A DNA stretch of 64,000 nt from RGIG4140 sp045532865 (GCA_045532865.1 JAZSGT010000028.1:1-64000), one strand, 5' to 3'; shown: positions 16,611 through 24,408, counted from the stretch's first letter. Made by a program: numbers and translations. Notes: generated from the sequence alone by a model not told the origin.

Positions 16611-17650
16611 TCAGCTAAATCACTCCAATCTATGTGTGTGCCCATTTGAATATTTTGAACTGCCTTTTTGCCTAGTGCTTTATCAAGATCAGCAGCGAGA
16701 ATTCCTTTTAAAGAGGGGCGTTGAGTTTTGATCATTTCTCGTGTTAATATAGTTCCGGCAGGAATATCAATGGCTGCAACCAAAGTTGAAAAAGCAAATT
16801 CAATTGTAATTTTTTCTTCCTGTGCTGCTTGTTTTGTTCCACCACGCATTTTTTGAATTTCAGCACTCAATTGAATGAGGTCTCTGCATTCTTGAATATC
16901 CATAGAACAAATGATATCTTCACCTTTTCTGTCTTTAGTGTCTGTGAAGTGGCGCTCTAATACCGAAGCGCCTATGGCTGTTGCAGATAGACAAGCTAAA
17001 TTGTTCAAACTGTGATCTGATAAGCCAATGATTGCGTTTGGAAACTCTTTTTTAATTTCTTCTAATGCGCCTAACCGAATTAAGTGAGGGGGTGTTGGAT
17101 AAAGATTGGTTGTATGCATAATCACAAAATTGTTGTGGTATTCTTGAATGGTTGAAACAGCTTTTTTTACACTAGCCATGTCATTCATTCCTGTTGAAAG
17201 GATAATGGGTTTGTTTAATTTGGCAATAGTGCGTACAAAATCATAATTATTCATTTCTCCAGAGCCAATTTTATAAGCAGGAATATTCATTTTTTTCAAT
17301 CTTTCAATAGCGTCAAATGAAAAAGGGGTGGAAATAAAAATCATTCCCAGTTCTTCAGTGTATCGTTGCATTTCAATTTCATCTTCTTCACTTAAAGCGC
17401 ATCTTTCCATAATATCCCAAATTGAAAAAGGAGAATTACCTGGAATTGCTTTTTTAGCAAGAGAACTCATTTCAGCAGAAGGAATATGTGTTTGGTGTTT
17501 TACAATTTCTGCACCAGCCTCTTTTGCTGCCCGAACAAGTTTTTTTGCTTCTTCTAAGGAGCCATTATGATTAATGCCAATTTCAGCAATAACAAGTGGT
17601 GGATAGTCAAGACCAATTTTTCGTCCTTGTATTTCAATAAACGGATTCAT
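16607..17650 (-). CDS. neuB: N-acetylneuraminate (nonulosonic acid) synthase
   Basis: 347 residues. The NeuB TIM-barrel (about 1-270) shows VIAEIGINHNG, YKIGSGEMNNY and GLSDHS; the C-terminal SAF domain (about 285-347) begins VAAIDIPAGTIL. NeuB condenses ManNAc or a diacetamido hexose with phosphoenolpyruvate to give the nine-carbon acid. AAAGGA lies upstream of ATG 17650. It leads a two-gene unit with neuC; the CMP-transferase and glycosyltransferases needed to place the sugar on the surface are not nearby. Confidence 0.9.
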   Translation of the reverse strand: MNPFIEIQGRKIGLDYPPLVIAEIGINHNGSLEEAKKLVRAAKEAGAEIVKHQTHIPSAEMSSLAKKAIPGNSPFSIWDIMERCALSEEDEIEMQRYTEELGMIFISTPFSFDAIERLKKMNIPAYKIGSGEMNNYDFVRTIAKLNKPIILSTGMNDMASVKKAVSTIQEYHNNFVIMHTTNLYPTPPHLIRLGALEEIKKEFPNAIIGLSDHSLNNLACLSATAIGASVLERHFTDTKDRKGEDIICSMDIQECRDLIQLSAEIQKMRGGTKQAAQEEKITIEFAFSTLVAAIDIPAGTILTREMIKTQRPSLKGILAADLDKALGKKAVQNIQMGTHIDWSDLAE

Positions 17651-17779
17651 AAATTTATTCCTTTCTAAAAGTTATCTAATAAGAATATTAAACCATAAAA
17701 AGCAAAAAAGATAATTTTTTTTTGAAAAAAAACAGATTTTATGATAAAATAGATATAATGGGACAAAATGGAGGGGATC

Positions 17780-18313
17780 ATGACTACTAATACAAATAGT
17801 GAAACAACAGCTCAACAAGCACAAGGTGAAGCAGACAGACAAGCTTCGGCACCACAAGCCGAGGAAAGTACTTGGTCTAGCATAACAGGTGGAATTTCTA
17901 GCTTTTTTACAGGTTCAAGAAGTTTTTTTCAAGGAACTGTAAAAAATGGTGTTAGAGAAATGACCAGTTATGGTGATTCGGTTATTGATGGTGTTGATAC
18001 AATGCGAGATTTAGCAACAAATAAGCCTTTTGAGATGGCCGAAGGATTTGTTTTTGGATTATTTAGTTGGGATTGGGGAAAAAGTTTTAGTTTTTCACAG
18101 AATTACAACACTCAAGCGACGAAAGCAAGTAGTGCGTGGAATGATATTTTAAATGGATTTGAATCGGCAGGAGCTTCTATGAATCCAACAAGACTTTTGG
18201 ATATTTTTGGGTTGAGTGGTCAGCAAATTACAACTCCGACACAAGAAGCGGCTGTTAATGGAAATGATGGAGCTGATATGGTCCCTGATGCAAATTCTGG
18301 GCAAGGAAGATAA
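17780..18313 (+). CDS. Hypothetical Gln/Ser-rich protein
   Basis: About 177 residues, not recognised. The start at 17780 is set by GGAGGGG six nt upstream; an ATG at 17768 in the same frame overlaps that site. The N-terminal 35 residues are rich in Thr, Gln and Ala. The middle has SSFFTGSRSFF and a FVFGLFSWDWGKSF stretch that may be membrane-active or amphipathic. No signal peptide, cysteines or known motif. A -10-like TATAAT lies at 17754-17759. Ends 12 nt before the next unknown gene; likely one transcript. Confidence 0.6.
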   Translation: MTTNTNSETTAQQAQGEADRQASAPQAEESTWSSITGGISSFFTGSRSFFQGTVKNGVREMTSYGDSVIDGVDTMRDLATNKPFEMAEGFVFGLFSWDWGKSFSFSQNYNTQATKASSAWNDILNGFESAGASMNPTRLLDIFGLSGQQITTPTQEAAVNGNDGADMVPDANSGQGR

Positions 18314-18325
18314 GGATTTTATTCT

Positions 18326-18841
18326 ATGAAACTGTATCACTATCTTCCAAAGGAAAATGATGCACTTCAAAGAGGAATTCTTTCTTTTTCTAAAAATTTA
18401 AAAGCTAATATTAATTATTATCGAAAACGTTCTGGATTTGAAACACATTCTGAAATTGTTCTTTGGATGGAAAGATGTTTTGAGGGGCGTTCACGAGGTG
18501 TTAGGTGTTTGTTTGAGCCATTGAAATATACAAAAAGAACAAAAAGTATTCAGGAGTTTATTGAAAATTCTGAGTTGTTTGAAATTGATGTTCTAGCATT
18601 AAAAAAGGATGGGTTGTTAGATGCTTTATACGTGAGCCCTTCTGTGTTAGAAAAAGCGCCTGAAAATAAAAATGATGAACTTTTGTGTAAACTTTCGGAT
18701 TTGTCTGAAATTGATTTTTCTCCGAACGATTATGACGTTTTGGATGATGAAAAAGGATGGCGTTTTGCCTTTATCAGATATTATTTCTTAGTAATAAAAG
18801 AAGGTGTTATTCCACCTAAATATATTAAATTGGCGAAATAA
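18326..18841 (+). CDS. Hypothetical protein
   Basis: 171 residues, cytoplasmic, not recognised with confidence. It begins MKLYHYLPKENDALQRGILS and ends near EGVIPPKYIKL. That layout (an early YHY with a 'G-ILS' and a late 'IPPKYI') is reminiscent of small ADP-ribosyltransferase-fold proteins, but key residues cannot be assigned and I treat it as unknown. AAGGA precedes ATG. It follows another unknown gene with a 12-nt gap. Confidence 0.55.
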   Translation: MKLYHYLPKENDALQRGILSFSKNLKANINYYRKRSGFETHSEIVLWMERCFEGRSRGVRCLFEPLKYTKRTKSIQEFIENSELFEIDVLALKKDGLLDALYVSPSVLEKAPENKNDELLCKLSDLSEIDFSPNDYDVLDDEKGWRFAFIRYYFLVIKEGVIPPKYIKLAK

Positions 18842-18872
18842 AAAAAGTATGAGATAATTTTTTATAAAAATA

Positions 18873-18901
18873 TTGACAACAAAATGTTTTTGTTGTATTT
18901 T
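18873..18901 (+). promoter_or_regulatory. Promoter with a palindromic spacer, upstream of the HD-like gene
   Basis: TTGACA (18873-18878) and TATTTT (18896-18901) at 17-nt spacing. A perfect 9-bp inverted repeat, ACAACAAAA (18876-18884) and TTTTGTTGT (18888-18896) around TGT, fills the spacer and touches both boxes, so it could be a repressor operator. Confidence 0.5.
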
Positions 18902-18944
18902 GTATAACATTGATTGGTTGTTATTATTTTGTTAAGGAGGAAAT

Positions 18945-19607
18945 ATGACACCTGTGGAAAACAAAGCTCTTCATGTGGCTGAAGAATTACATGGAAAAGT
19001 AAAATTTGGTAAAAGTTCAACAATGATTGAACAATTAAGAAGAACAAGAGAATTGTTGGCAGAGAATACGGAACTTAAAGGTGATGAAAGGGATATTCTT
19101 TTGGCGGCTTCTTGGTTAAATAAATGTCATGAAGCAAAAAGAATTGATACTGAAAATGGTAAAACGCCTTGGACTATTGAGGATGTTGAAAAGCATTTTG
19201 GTCAAAAAGTTGCAAAAGTTGTTGGAGAGTTGATGACTGAACCAGACGAACCTGAACACTTGACTAAAATGCAACAATGGACAATTAAAGCAGAGTGGGC
19301 TCAAACATTGTCACAACCTTCTCAACAAATTTTATTGGCTGAAAAAATTATTAATTATATGCAAACAAGGGATGACCCAACACCAAAATGGTCTGTTGCA
19401 AGACATAAGGAGTATTTAGATTCCCGTGATTTGATGGTTGAAGCGATTAAAAGTGCGAGTCCAAGGTTGTATCAATTATCTCGTGATGTAAAAAAAGAAG
19501 CACTTGTTAGTCTTGAGAAGTTAGCACAAAGACAAGCTCAAGAACAAATTGTAACAACTCAAAGTGTAAAGCATCAAAAGTCTGAAGTTGCTCGTGATGG
19601 GCGATAA
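18945..19607 (+). CDS. SpoT-like HD-fold protein with degenerate catalytic residues
   Basis: 220 residues. The helical order follows (p)ppGpp-hydrolase HD domains: an early helix, an LLAASWL helix where the HD pair should sit, EKHFGQKVAKVVGEL where the 'FG-x-x-V-x-x-V' segment sits, then a QQILLAEKI helix. However, the His-Asp pair is replaced (SWLNKCHEA), so hydrolase activity is doubtful. The gene at 58796 has the same order with an intact HD. AAGGAGG precedes ATG. The C-terminus is a charged Gln/Lys tail. Role unknown; could bind nucleotide without cutting it. Confidence 0.55.
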   Translation: MTPVENKALHVAEELHGKVKFGKSSTMIEQLRRTRELLAENTELKGDERDILLAASWLNKCHEAKRIDTENGKTPWTIEDVEKHFGQKVAKVVGELMTEPDEPEHLTKMQQWTIKAEWAQTLSQPSQQILLAEKIINYMQTRDDPTPKWSVARHKEYLDSRDLMVEAIKSASPRLYQLSRDVKKEALVSLEKLAQRQAQEQIVTTQSVKHQKSEVARDGR

Positions 19608-19630
19608 TTTGAATATATTTAAATTAAACA

Positions 19631-19664
19631 AAAAAGAGTGCTGAAATTTTCAGCACTCTTTTTT
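19631..19664 (+). terminator. Terminator after the HD-like gene
   Basis: Stem AAAAAGAGTGCTG / CAGCACTCTTTTT around AAATTTT with a following T run. Symmetric, so it could also serve minus-strand transcription. Confidence 0.8.
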
Positions 19665-19691
19665 GTAATAAAAAATAGTTAGTTGGTTTTC

Positions 19692-19850
19692 TTATAGTAA
19701 AAAAGGCGGAATTTTTCGCTATTAAGGCTTGTATTAAAGAGTTGTTTTGCTTGCAACCATTTGCTTGGAATCAAAATTCCAGCTCATGGGTTATAGCCTG
19801 AACCGTCACGACCTCTTTGTTGGTCATAAGCTCAATGCTACACCCCCTCT
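19692..19850 (-). pseudogene. Short coding relics between terminators
   Basis: No gene of normal size lies here. On the minus strand an ATG at 19827 opens an 18-codon frame that begins MTNKEVVTVQAITHELEF and stops at 19771; a second frame further on reads LIPSKWLQAKQLF and ends KKTN before TAA near 19680. Both read like protein but are in different frames and interrupted. A GAGGGGG site lies upstream (around 19845). I read this as remains of a frameshifted small gene; a structured RNA is the alternative. Confidence 0.3.
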
Positions 19851-19865
19851 TTTTTAAACACAATA

Positions 19866-19891
19866 AAAAAAGCACCCAAATGGATGCTCTT
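19866..19891 (-). terminator. Minus-strand terminator left of the GC-rich patch
   Basis: On the minus strand GCATCC-ATTT-GGGTGC followed by a run of seven T. It would stop transcription coming from the GC-rich patch or the tRNA beyond. Confidence 0.55.
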
Positions 19892-19896
19892 TCATT

Positions 19897-20005
19897 GGCC
19901 AAAGGGGGTGGGATTTATTCGCATAAATGCGCTCACCCTTCGGGCCGCCTGCCGGCGTTGCCTTCATTTCGGCCGAACCAGTGGTTCAACCCCGCCCCAC
20001 GTATA
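19897..20005. repeat. GC-rich patch beside the initiator tRNA
   Basis: About 110 bases, much richer in G+C than the rest of the window. It begins GGGGGTGGG and ends AACCCCGCCCCAC, so the ends can pair imperfectly; inside are CGCAT-AA-ATGCG and GC-rich hairpins. The segment TGGTTCAACCCC resembles a tRNA T-arm. It sits between two minus-strand terminators. A similar patch lies beside tRNA-Pro (59640-59727). Repeat element or small structured RNA; not resolved. A 71-codon frame crosses it but looks spurious. Confidence 0.4.
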
Positions 20006-20009
20006 AATC

Positions 20010-20039
20010 AAAAAGGCCAACCTTTCGGCTGACCTTTTT
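20010..20039 (-). terminator. Terminator after tRNA-fMet
   Basis: Minus strand: AAAAAGGTCAGCC-GAAA-GGTTGGCCTTTTT, 13 pairs including G-U, with a GNRA loop and T run, starting 6 nt after the tRNA CCA. Confidence 0.8.
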
Positions 20040-20045
20040 CCTTTA

Positions 20046-20123
20046 TGGTTGCGGGGGTGGGATTTGAACCTCACGACCTCCAGGTTATGAGCCTGGCAAG
20101 CTACCGGACTGCTCTACCCCGCG
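20046..20123 (-). tRNA. Initiator tRNA-fMet (CAT)
   Basis: Acceptor CGCGGGG / CCCCGCA with the C1-A72 mismatch that marks initiator tRNA, anticodon stem CCAGG/CCTGG around CTCATAA (anticodon CAT), and encoded ACCA. The length is 78 nt, one more than usual: the 5' T-stem reads GTGAGG against CCCAC, leaving one unpaired A. The rest of the cloverleaf is standard. Confidence 0.92.
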
Positions 20124-20136
20124 ATAGAATAAGGTA

Positions 20137-20165
20137 AATATACATAATTTTAATATAATTGTCAA
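20137..20165 (-). promoter_or_regulatory. Promoter of tRNA-fMet
   Basis: Minus strand TTGACA (20160-20165), 17-nt spacer, TATATT (20137-20142), 14 nt before the tRNA. Confidence 0.75.
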
Positions 20166-20298
20166 TGCTTTTTTGAAAAAAAATTCATTTTTTTAAGAAA
20201 TACAAAAAAAATGAAAGGGATATACTTTTTTCGCTTGCTTTTTTGGAGTTGTCAGTCCATATTAAATCTGTATTTTATTTTTTTTAGAGGAGTTTCAT

Positions 20299-20742
20299 AT
20301 GAAAAAACAAATTGCTACAATTGTTATGTCATCTGCTCTTTTGCTTTCAGGGTGTGCCAGTTGGTGTGATGAATGTGCAGATGGTTCATGCGAAGTAACA
20401 TCTAAAGTTGTTCTTCCTGCTAATGCATTATTCGCTTTTGATTCTGCTGAATTGTCAACTAAAGACATTAATGCTTTGGCCCCTGTTGTTGAAAGAATGA
20501 CAGAAGATAAATCAGAAAAAGTTACTATCAAAGGTTACACAGATAGTACAGGTCCTGCTGCATACAATCTTAAATTGTCAGAACGCCGTGCAGAATCTGT
20601 TGCATCATACCTTGAATCAAAAGGTGTTTGTGCAACAAGAATTACAACAGAAGGTTATGGCGAAACAAATCCTGTTGCTTCAAATGAAACAGCAGCGGGT
20701 CGTGCACAAAACCGTCGTGCAGAAGTTATTACATACAAATAA
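20299..20742 (+). CDS. pal: Pal-like peptidoglycan-associated lipoprotein (OmpA C-terminal family)
   Basis: 147 residues. The lipobox LLSGC (C19) ends a short signal. The OmpA-like domain (about 45-147) shows FDSAELS, GYTDSTG, LSERRAESV and the NRRAEV end motif that binds diaminopimelate. Such proteins anchor the outer membrane to peptidoglycan, classically with TolB. The mature N-terminus is short and has four cysteines (CASWCDECADGSC), which is unusual. It stands alone between its own promoter region and terminator; no tol genes are near, so it may be a Pal paralogue. Confidence 0.82.
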   Translation: MKKQIATIVMSSALLLSGCASWCDECADGSCEVTSKVVLPANALFAFDSAELSTKDINALAPVVERMTEDKSEKVTIKGYTDSTGPAAYNLKLSERRAESVASYLESKGVCATRITTEGYGETNPVASNETAAGRAQNRRAEVITYK

Positions 20743-20760
20743 TTGTTTGAATCTGTTAAA

Positions 20761-20788
20761 AAAAGCGAGGTCTCCTCGCTTTTTTTTT
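20761..20788 (+). terminator. Terminator after pal
   Basis: Ten-bp stem AAAAGCGAGG / CCTCGCTTTT around TCT, followed by T and A/T. Confidence 0.85.
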
Positions 20789-20863
20789 ATTTCTAAAAAA
20801 AAATAAAAGTATTTATTTTTTTATTTCTCTATGTTATAATAAAATTATATAAGGAGACTAGAA

Positions 20864-21868
20864 ATGAAAAAGATACTTTTATTATGTACTTTTTTGTGTT
20901 GTGCCACGCCAGTAAAAGCTGATTTTGCTGATGCTGAAAATTATTTTACACAACAGGATTTTTCTCGTGCATTTTCAGAGTTTTTACCCCTTGCAAATAA
21001 TGGGGACTTTCGCTCGCAATATTATGTGGGCTATTTGTATTTAAATGGTTTAGGTGTTTCTCAAGATATAAGAGAAGCTATTCGTTATTTGAAAGATTCT
21101 GCCGATCAAAATTATGATATGGCACAGGCTTTACTTGCTTTTTTATATGAAGAAGGGCATGCAGTACCACAAGATAAAGAAAAGGCATTGGAGCTTTATA
21201 AGTTGGCTGCTGCTCAAAGTAATGCTTCGGCAAATTTGAATCTAGGGGTGATGTATTATAATGGTTCAAATGTTGAAAAAAATCATAGTGTTGCATTGGA
21301 GTATTTTAAAAAAGTTCCATTAGAGGAAAAGCCAATTGTCGCTCGTTATATTGGGGATATCTATTTAAATAACGTTGATTTAAAAGATTATAGAAGTGCG
21401 TTGTATTATTATTCAGTTGCTGCTGCTACGGGTGACTTAGATGCTTTTTTTGCATTAGGTGAAATTCATCGTAAGGGTTTAGGTGTTCCAAAAAGTGTAA
21501 CAAAGGCACTTCCTTATTACAAATATGCTGCATCAAGAGGTTATGCGCCTGCTCAGTATATGCTTGGAATTGTTTTTGCAAATGGTGATGGTGTTACCAA
21601 AGACGTTGGTAAAGCTTATGCGTGGATTTCATTTGCAGCTGAGCAAAAGTTTATTAATGCGGAAAAAGCAATTGAACAACTTTCAGCCAACATGTCAATT
21701 TCTGATTTTGACCAAGCACGGCGCCAGATTGCATTGATACAAGATAATGAAATGGGAAAAATGGCAATGCCTGTTATTTCTAAAGTTTCATTAAAGTCGG
21801 ACGAAAAACAAACTCATAATAAAGCAGGAAATAGACGGCGTAGAGGGGTTCGTTCTAGGAGGAAATAA
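20864..21868 (+). CDS. Exported Sel1-like (TPR-type) repeat protein
   Basis: 334 residues with a Sec signal peptide (ending PVKA-DF). From about residue 25 to 265 it is built of 36-residue Sel1-like repeats: YYVGYLYLNGLGVSQD, LLAFLYEEGHAVPQD, LNLGVMYYNGSNVEK, FALGEIHRKGLGVPK, YMLGIVFANGDGVTK. Such solenoids bind proteins in the periplasm. The C-terminal tail is very basic (NRRRRGVRSRRK). AAGGAG precedes ATG, and a -10-like TATAAT is near 20835. Partner unknown. Confidence 0.85.
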   Translation: MKKILLLCTFLCCATPVKADFADAENYFTQQDFSRAFSEFLPLANNGDFRSQYYVGYLYLNGLGVSQDIREAIRYLKDSADQNYDMAQALLAFLYEEGHAVPQDKEKALELYKLAAAQSNASANLNLGVMYYNGSNVEKNHSVALEYFKKVPLEEKPIVARYIGDIYLNNVDLKDYRSALYYYSVAAATGDLDAFFALGEIHRKGLGVPKSVTKALPYYKYAASRGYAPAQYMLGIVFANGDGVTKDVGKAYAWISFAAEQKFINAEKAIEQLSANMSISDFDQARRQIALIQDNEMGKMAMPVISKVSLKSDEKQTHNKAGNRRRRGVRSRRK

Positions 21869-22182
21869 TGTTAACCAATTTTTTTAAACACTTATTCTCA
21901 TTTAATATTGCAAGTTTTGCTGGAATTATTGTGGGGTGGATGTTGTTTATGACATATACAGGTTCGATGCCTTTGCCTCCACTGCTTTTTTCTCGTGAGC
22001 TTTATGTTATGGGGTTGCTGGGTGTATCTATTTTTCACTTCTTTTTATGGGTGTTGTTAGATAAAGCGAGTTTTTATAATATTAAAAACAGAATGAAAGA
22101 TTTAGTAGTAGATTATATGGTCTTAATGGCTGTAACAACTTGTTTTTGTTCTATGCTTTTTTTAATTAATACATTCTACTAA
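21868..22182 (+). CDS. Small membrane protein of unknown function
   Basis: 104 residues with about three membrane helices (near 14-32, 45-66 and 80-102). Its ATG overlaps the TAA of the Sel1 gene by one base (TAATG), with GGAGG inside the end of that gene, so the two are translationally coupled. It may work with or anchor the Sel1 protein; that is inference. Its stop overlaps the convergent gene on the other strand by 4 nt. Confidence 0.65.
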   Translation: MLTNFFKHLFSFNIASFAGIIVGWMLFMTYTGSMPLPPLLFSRELYVMGLLGVSIFHFFLWVLLDKASFYNIKNRMKDLVVDYMVLMAVTTCFCSMLFLINTFY

Positions 22183-22970
22183 TCTTTAACATTTTTATAT
22201 GCTTGGGTTAGATCTAAATCATTTAGATCGCCATTGATGAAACGCAACACCTTTTTTTTCAAAATAGTTCGTTCAGGTGTATTTTCATCTAAATCTAAAC
22301 TCATAAGATACGAATCGTATTTTTGAAATAAACCATAATCTTTAATTGTTACAGAAAGAGGGGTAGCGCTTGAATAAAAAGAATAGAAAAGCCCCTCGTT
22401 TTGAGTTTGAGTTGGATTAATTCTTGTTTTAAAATCAATATCGATTAATTGAGGATTGATAATTTGGCCATAAGTAATCAAACTGTCTCCTTTTTGTTTT
22501 ATAACTAATGAGATATTTAGTTTTAATTCATCAATGTTTGATAGTGCCAAACTTTGCAAAGGTTTTTGAAAGGAATCAATAATTGGTTGGTAATTTTCTA
22601 GTTCTTCAATAATATGAATATTGTGATTTTTTCGTAAAGAATTTAAAACGTTTACATGGGTATTTATCATGCGAATATGAATAAAATCACTTTGCTGTTT
22701 TACAACCATCTTTTCAATTAAATGATCAACGGCAATGTTTGGAAAAGTTACTTTATAGAAAATAATCCCATCACCAAAAAAAGGTTTTGAAACATTTTTA
22801 TATTTCATATCCACAGGGTTGATCTGATATGTTTTAAACAAGTTTGTAATACTTTTTTTTGTGTGAATATGTTGATATGAAATGAATGTGATACACAAAA
22901 AAGAAATAGAAAATAAACAAGAATAAAATAAATTTGTAATGATAGCACTGGGATGTATTGAGATAGTCAT
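22179..22970 (-). CDS. Hypothetical membrane-anchored protein
   Basis: 263 residues, not recognised. One hydrophobic segment near the N-terminus (about 12-32) would anchor it in the inner membrane with the rest in the periplasm. The remainder alternates short beta-like stretches (GDGIIFYKVTFPN, ISLVIKQKGDSLITYG), as in AsmA- or YdgA-like envelope proteins, but I cannot place it. No good Shine-Dalgarno is seen, so the start is uncertain. It follows the next minus-strand gene by 20 nt and is probably co-transcribed with it. Confidence 0.55.
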   Translation of the reverse strand: MTISIHPSAIITNLFYSCLFSISFLCITFISYQHIHTKKSITNLFKTYQINPVDMKYKNVSKPFFGDGIIFYKVTFPNIAVDHLIEKMVVKQQSDFIHIRMINTHVNVLNSLRKNHNIHIIEELENYQPIIDSFQKPLQSLALSNIDELKLNISLVIKQKGDSLITYGQIINPQLIDIDFKTRINPTQTQNEGLFYSFYSSATPLSVTIKDYGLFQKYDSYLMSLDLDENTPERTILKKKVLRFINGDLNDLDLTQAYKNVKD

Positions 22971-22990
22971 TTTTTAGTATTTATTTAAAC

Positions 22991-24349
22991 TCATTTGTCT
23001 ACCTCGCAGAGTTTATTTTTGCAGGACTGAATTGTTTTTACTTTAATAGTCCCACGATAAAATGGAGTTTGATTGTTTGTATTAAGCATTCCTACTATTT
23101 TATACCACCCATTTTTTAATACTTTTCCTTGAATAATTAATGGTAATGGTTTTGTTGTGTAACTTGCTTTATTACTGTTAGATGAAATATATCCAATAAA
23201 ACTAACAGGTACGGGCTCTTTTTTTACTTTTGACAAAATACATTGATGAGCTATGGGGTGTTCTTCTTGTTTTATAGTTTCTTTTTCTTTATGTTGATAG
23301 CTTTTTTGTGGTATAGGAAATGAAAAAAGAGCAGAATTCATTTCCTGTTGTTTTAGATCATTTTGGGGTGTTTGAATTTCTTCATCAAAAGTGTCAAATG
23401 ATACAGGATGTTTTGTTTTTAAAATAGGAGTTGTTTCTATTTGATTAATTTTATTTGTTAATAAATTTTCTTCTTGTTTAGAAAAATCGTTGTCTGCAAA
23501 GTTTATTGAATGTTGATTTTTAGTAACATTTTTAAATGGAAGTAAATCTATTTTTTTTGTCAGCGATGCACGTAATGCATCTAAGTCTTTTTCTTGTGGT
23601 GAAATAATATCTTCTAAATTTGCAATTTCAATTGTTTTTGAATAGTGTCCAGATTTTTTGAGAGCTTCTTCTTGCCAGGTATCTTTGCTTGTATGATTTT
23701 TTAAATCTATTTCAGAGTAAAAAACAATATCTTCTTGTTTTGGTTCAATTACAGGGCTTACAAAAAGCATAACCTTATCTGCAACGGGACAAATAGAACG
23801 AACATGTTTTTCAATATTTTTGAAAATGAGTTGTTGACGTTTTTTGTTGGCGAAAGCTGGGATTTGCTCTGTGACAATAAGCAAACGAAAAGGATCGCAG
23901 ACATGAAAGCTGCCGTAATCTCCATTTTGGTTTTTTTTAGCAACCATTTGGCCAATATAATCCATATCATTTAAATCATCTTTGGCGAGTAAAAAGGTTG
24001 CTTTTTGCACCCCAAGTTCTTCAGAAAATCTTGTTAAAAAAGGCGCGTCAACAAAAGCATCTCCTGTCCAATATCCGTAGGAAAAATAACCATAAACTTT
24101 TTCTGTTGGTTGGGAAAAAGCATCAAATATGGTGATGTCATGATATCCTTCAATCCATCCATTGTTTGGACAATTTAAGTGATTTGCTGTAAAATGCCAT
24201 CCTTTAGCATTTTTTTCAGTAAGATAGCGCATTTTACAAGAGCCATCTTTAGATGGAATTTGTTGTTCCTCTAATAAAAAAGCTAATGCTAAATGAGAGA
24301 AACTACAAATAAAAAATATTACAAAAAGAAAAAATGTCTTTATTTTCAT
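22991..24349 (-). CDS. Secreted protein of unknown function
   Basis: 452 residues with a Sec signal peptide (ending LALA-F). An N-terminal globular part (about 25-210) has paired cysteines and aromatic patches (GYFSYGYWTGDAF), suggesting a folded periplasmic or surface domain. A long polar linker (about 215-370) is low complexity and rich in Lys, Gln, Glu. A C-terminal part (about 375-452) contains WYKIVGM and closes with C-x4-C, perhaps a small beta domain. Not recognised. Its -10 box sits 7 nt before the ATG without a Shine-Dalgarno. Confidence 0.6.
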   Translation of the reverse strand: MKIKTFFLFVIFFICSFSHLALAFLLEEQQIPSKDGSCKMRYLTEKNAKGWHFTANHLNCPNNGWIEGYHDITIFDAFSQPTEKVYGYFSYGYWTGDAFVDAPFLTRFSEELGVQKATFLLAKDDLNDMDYIGQMVAKKNQNGDYGSFHVCDPFRLLIVTEQIPAFANKKRQQLIFKNIEKHVRSICPVADKVMLFVSPVIEPKQEDIVFYSEIDLKNHTSKDTWQEEALKKSGHYSKTIEIANLEDIISPQEKDLDALRASLTKKIDLLPFKNVTKNQHSINFADNDFSKQEENLLTNKINQIETTPILKTKHPVSFDTFDEEIQTPQNDLKQQEMNSALFSFPIPQKSYQHKEKETIKQEEHPIAHQCILSKVKKEPVPVSFIGYISSNSNKASYTTKPLPLIIQGKVLKNGWYKIVGMLNTNNQTPFYRGTIKVKTIQSCKNKLCEVDK

Positions 24350-24356
24350 ATCTTAT

Positions 24357-24384
24357 ATTATACGTGTCTTTTTATAAAAATCAA
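24357..24384 (-). promoter_or_regulatory. Promoter of the secreted unknown, leaderless type
   Basis: Minus strand TTGATT (24379-24384), 16-nt spacer, TATAAT (24357-24362). Only 7 nt separate the -10 box from the ATG at 24349, so transcription would begin at or next to the start codon. Confidence 0.55.
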
Positions 24385-24408
24385 CAAAACTTTTTTTATG
24401 ACTTTTTG

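Noticed and set aside
19817..20032. 71-codon frame with WFNPAPRINQ
   Set aside because: Crosses a terminator and the GC-rich patch; no start site. Treated as spurious.
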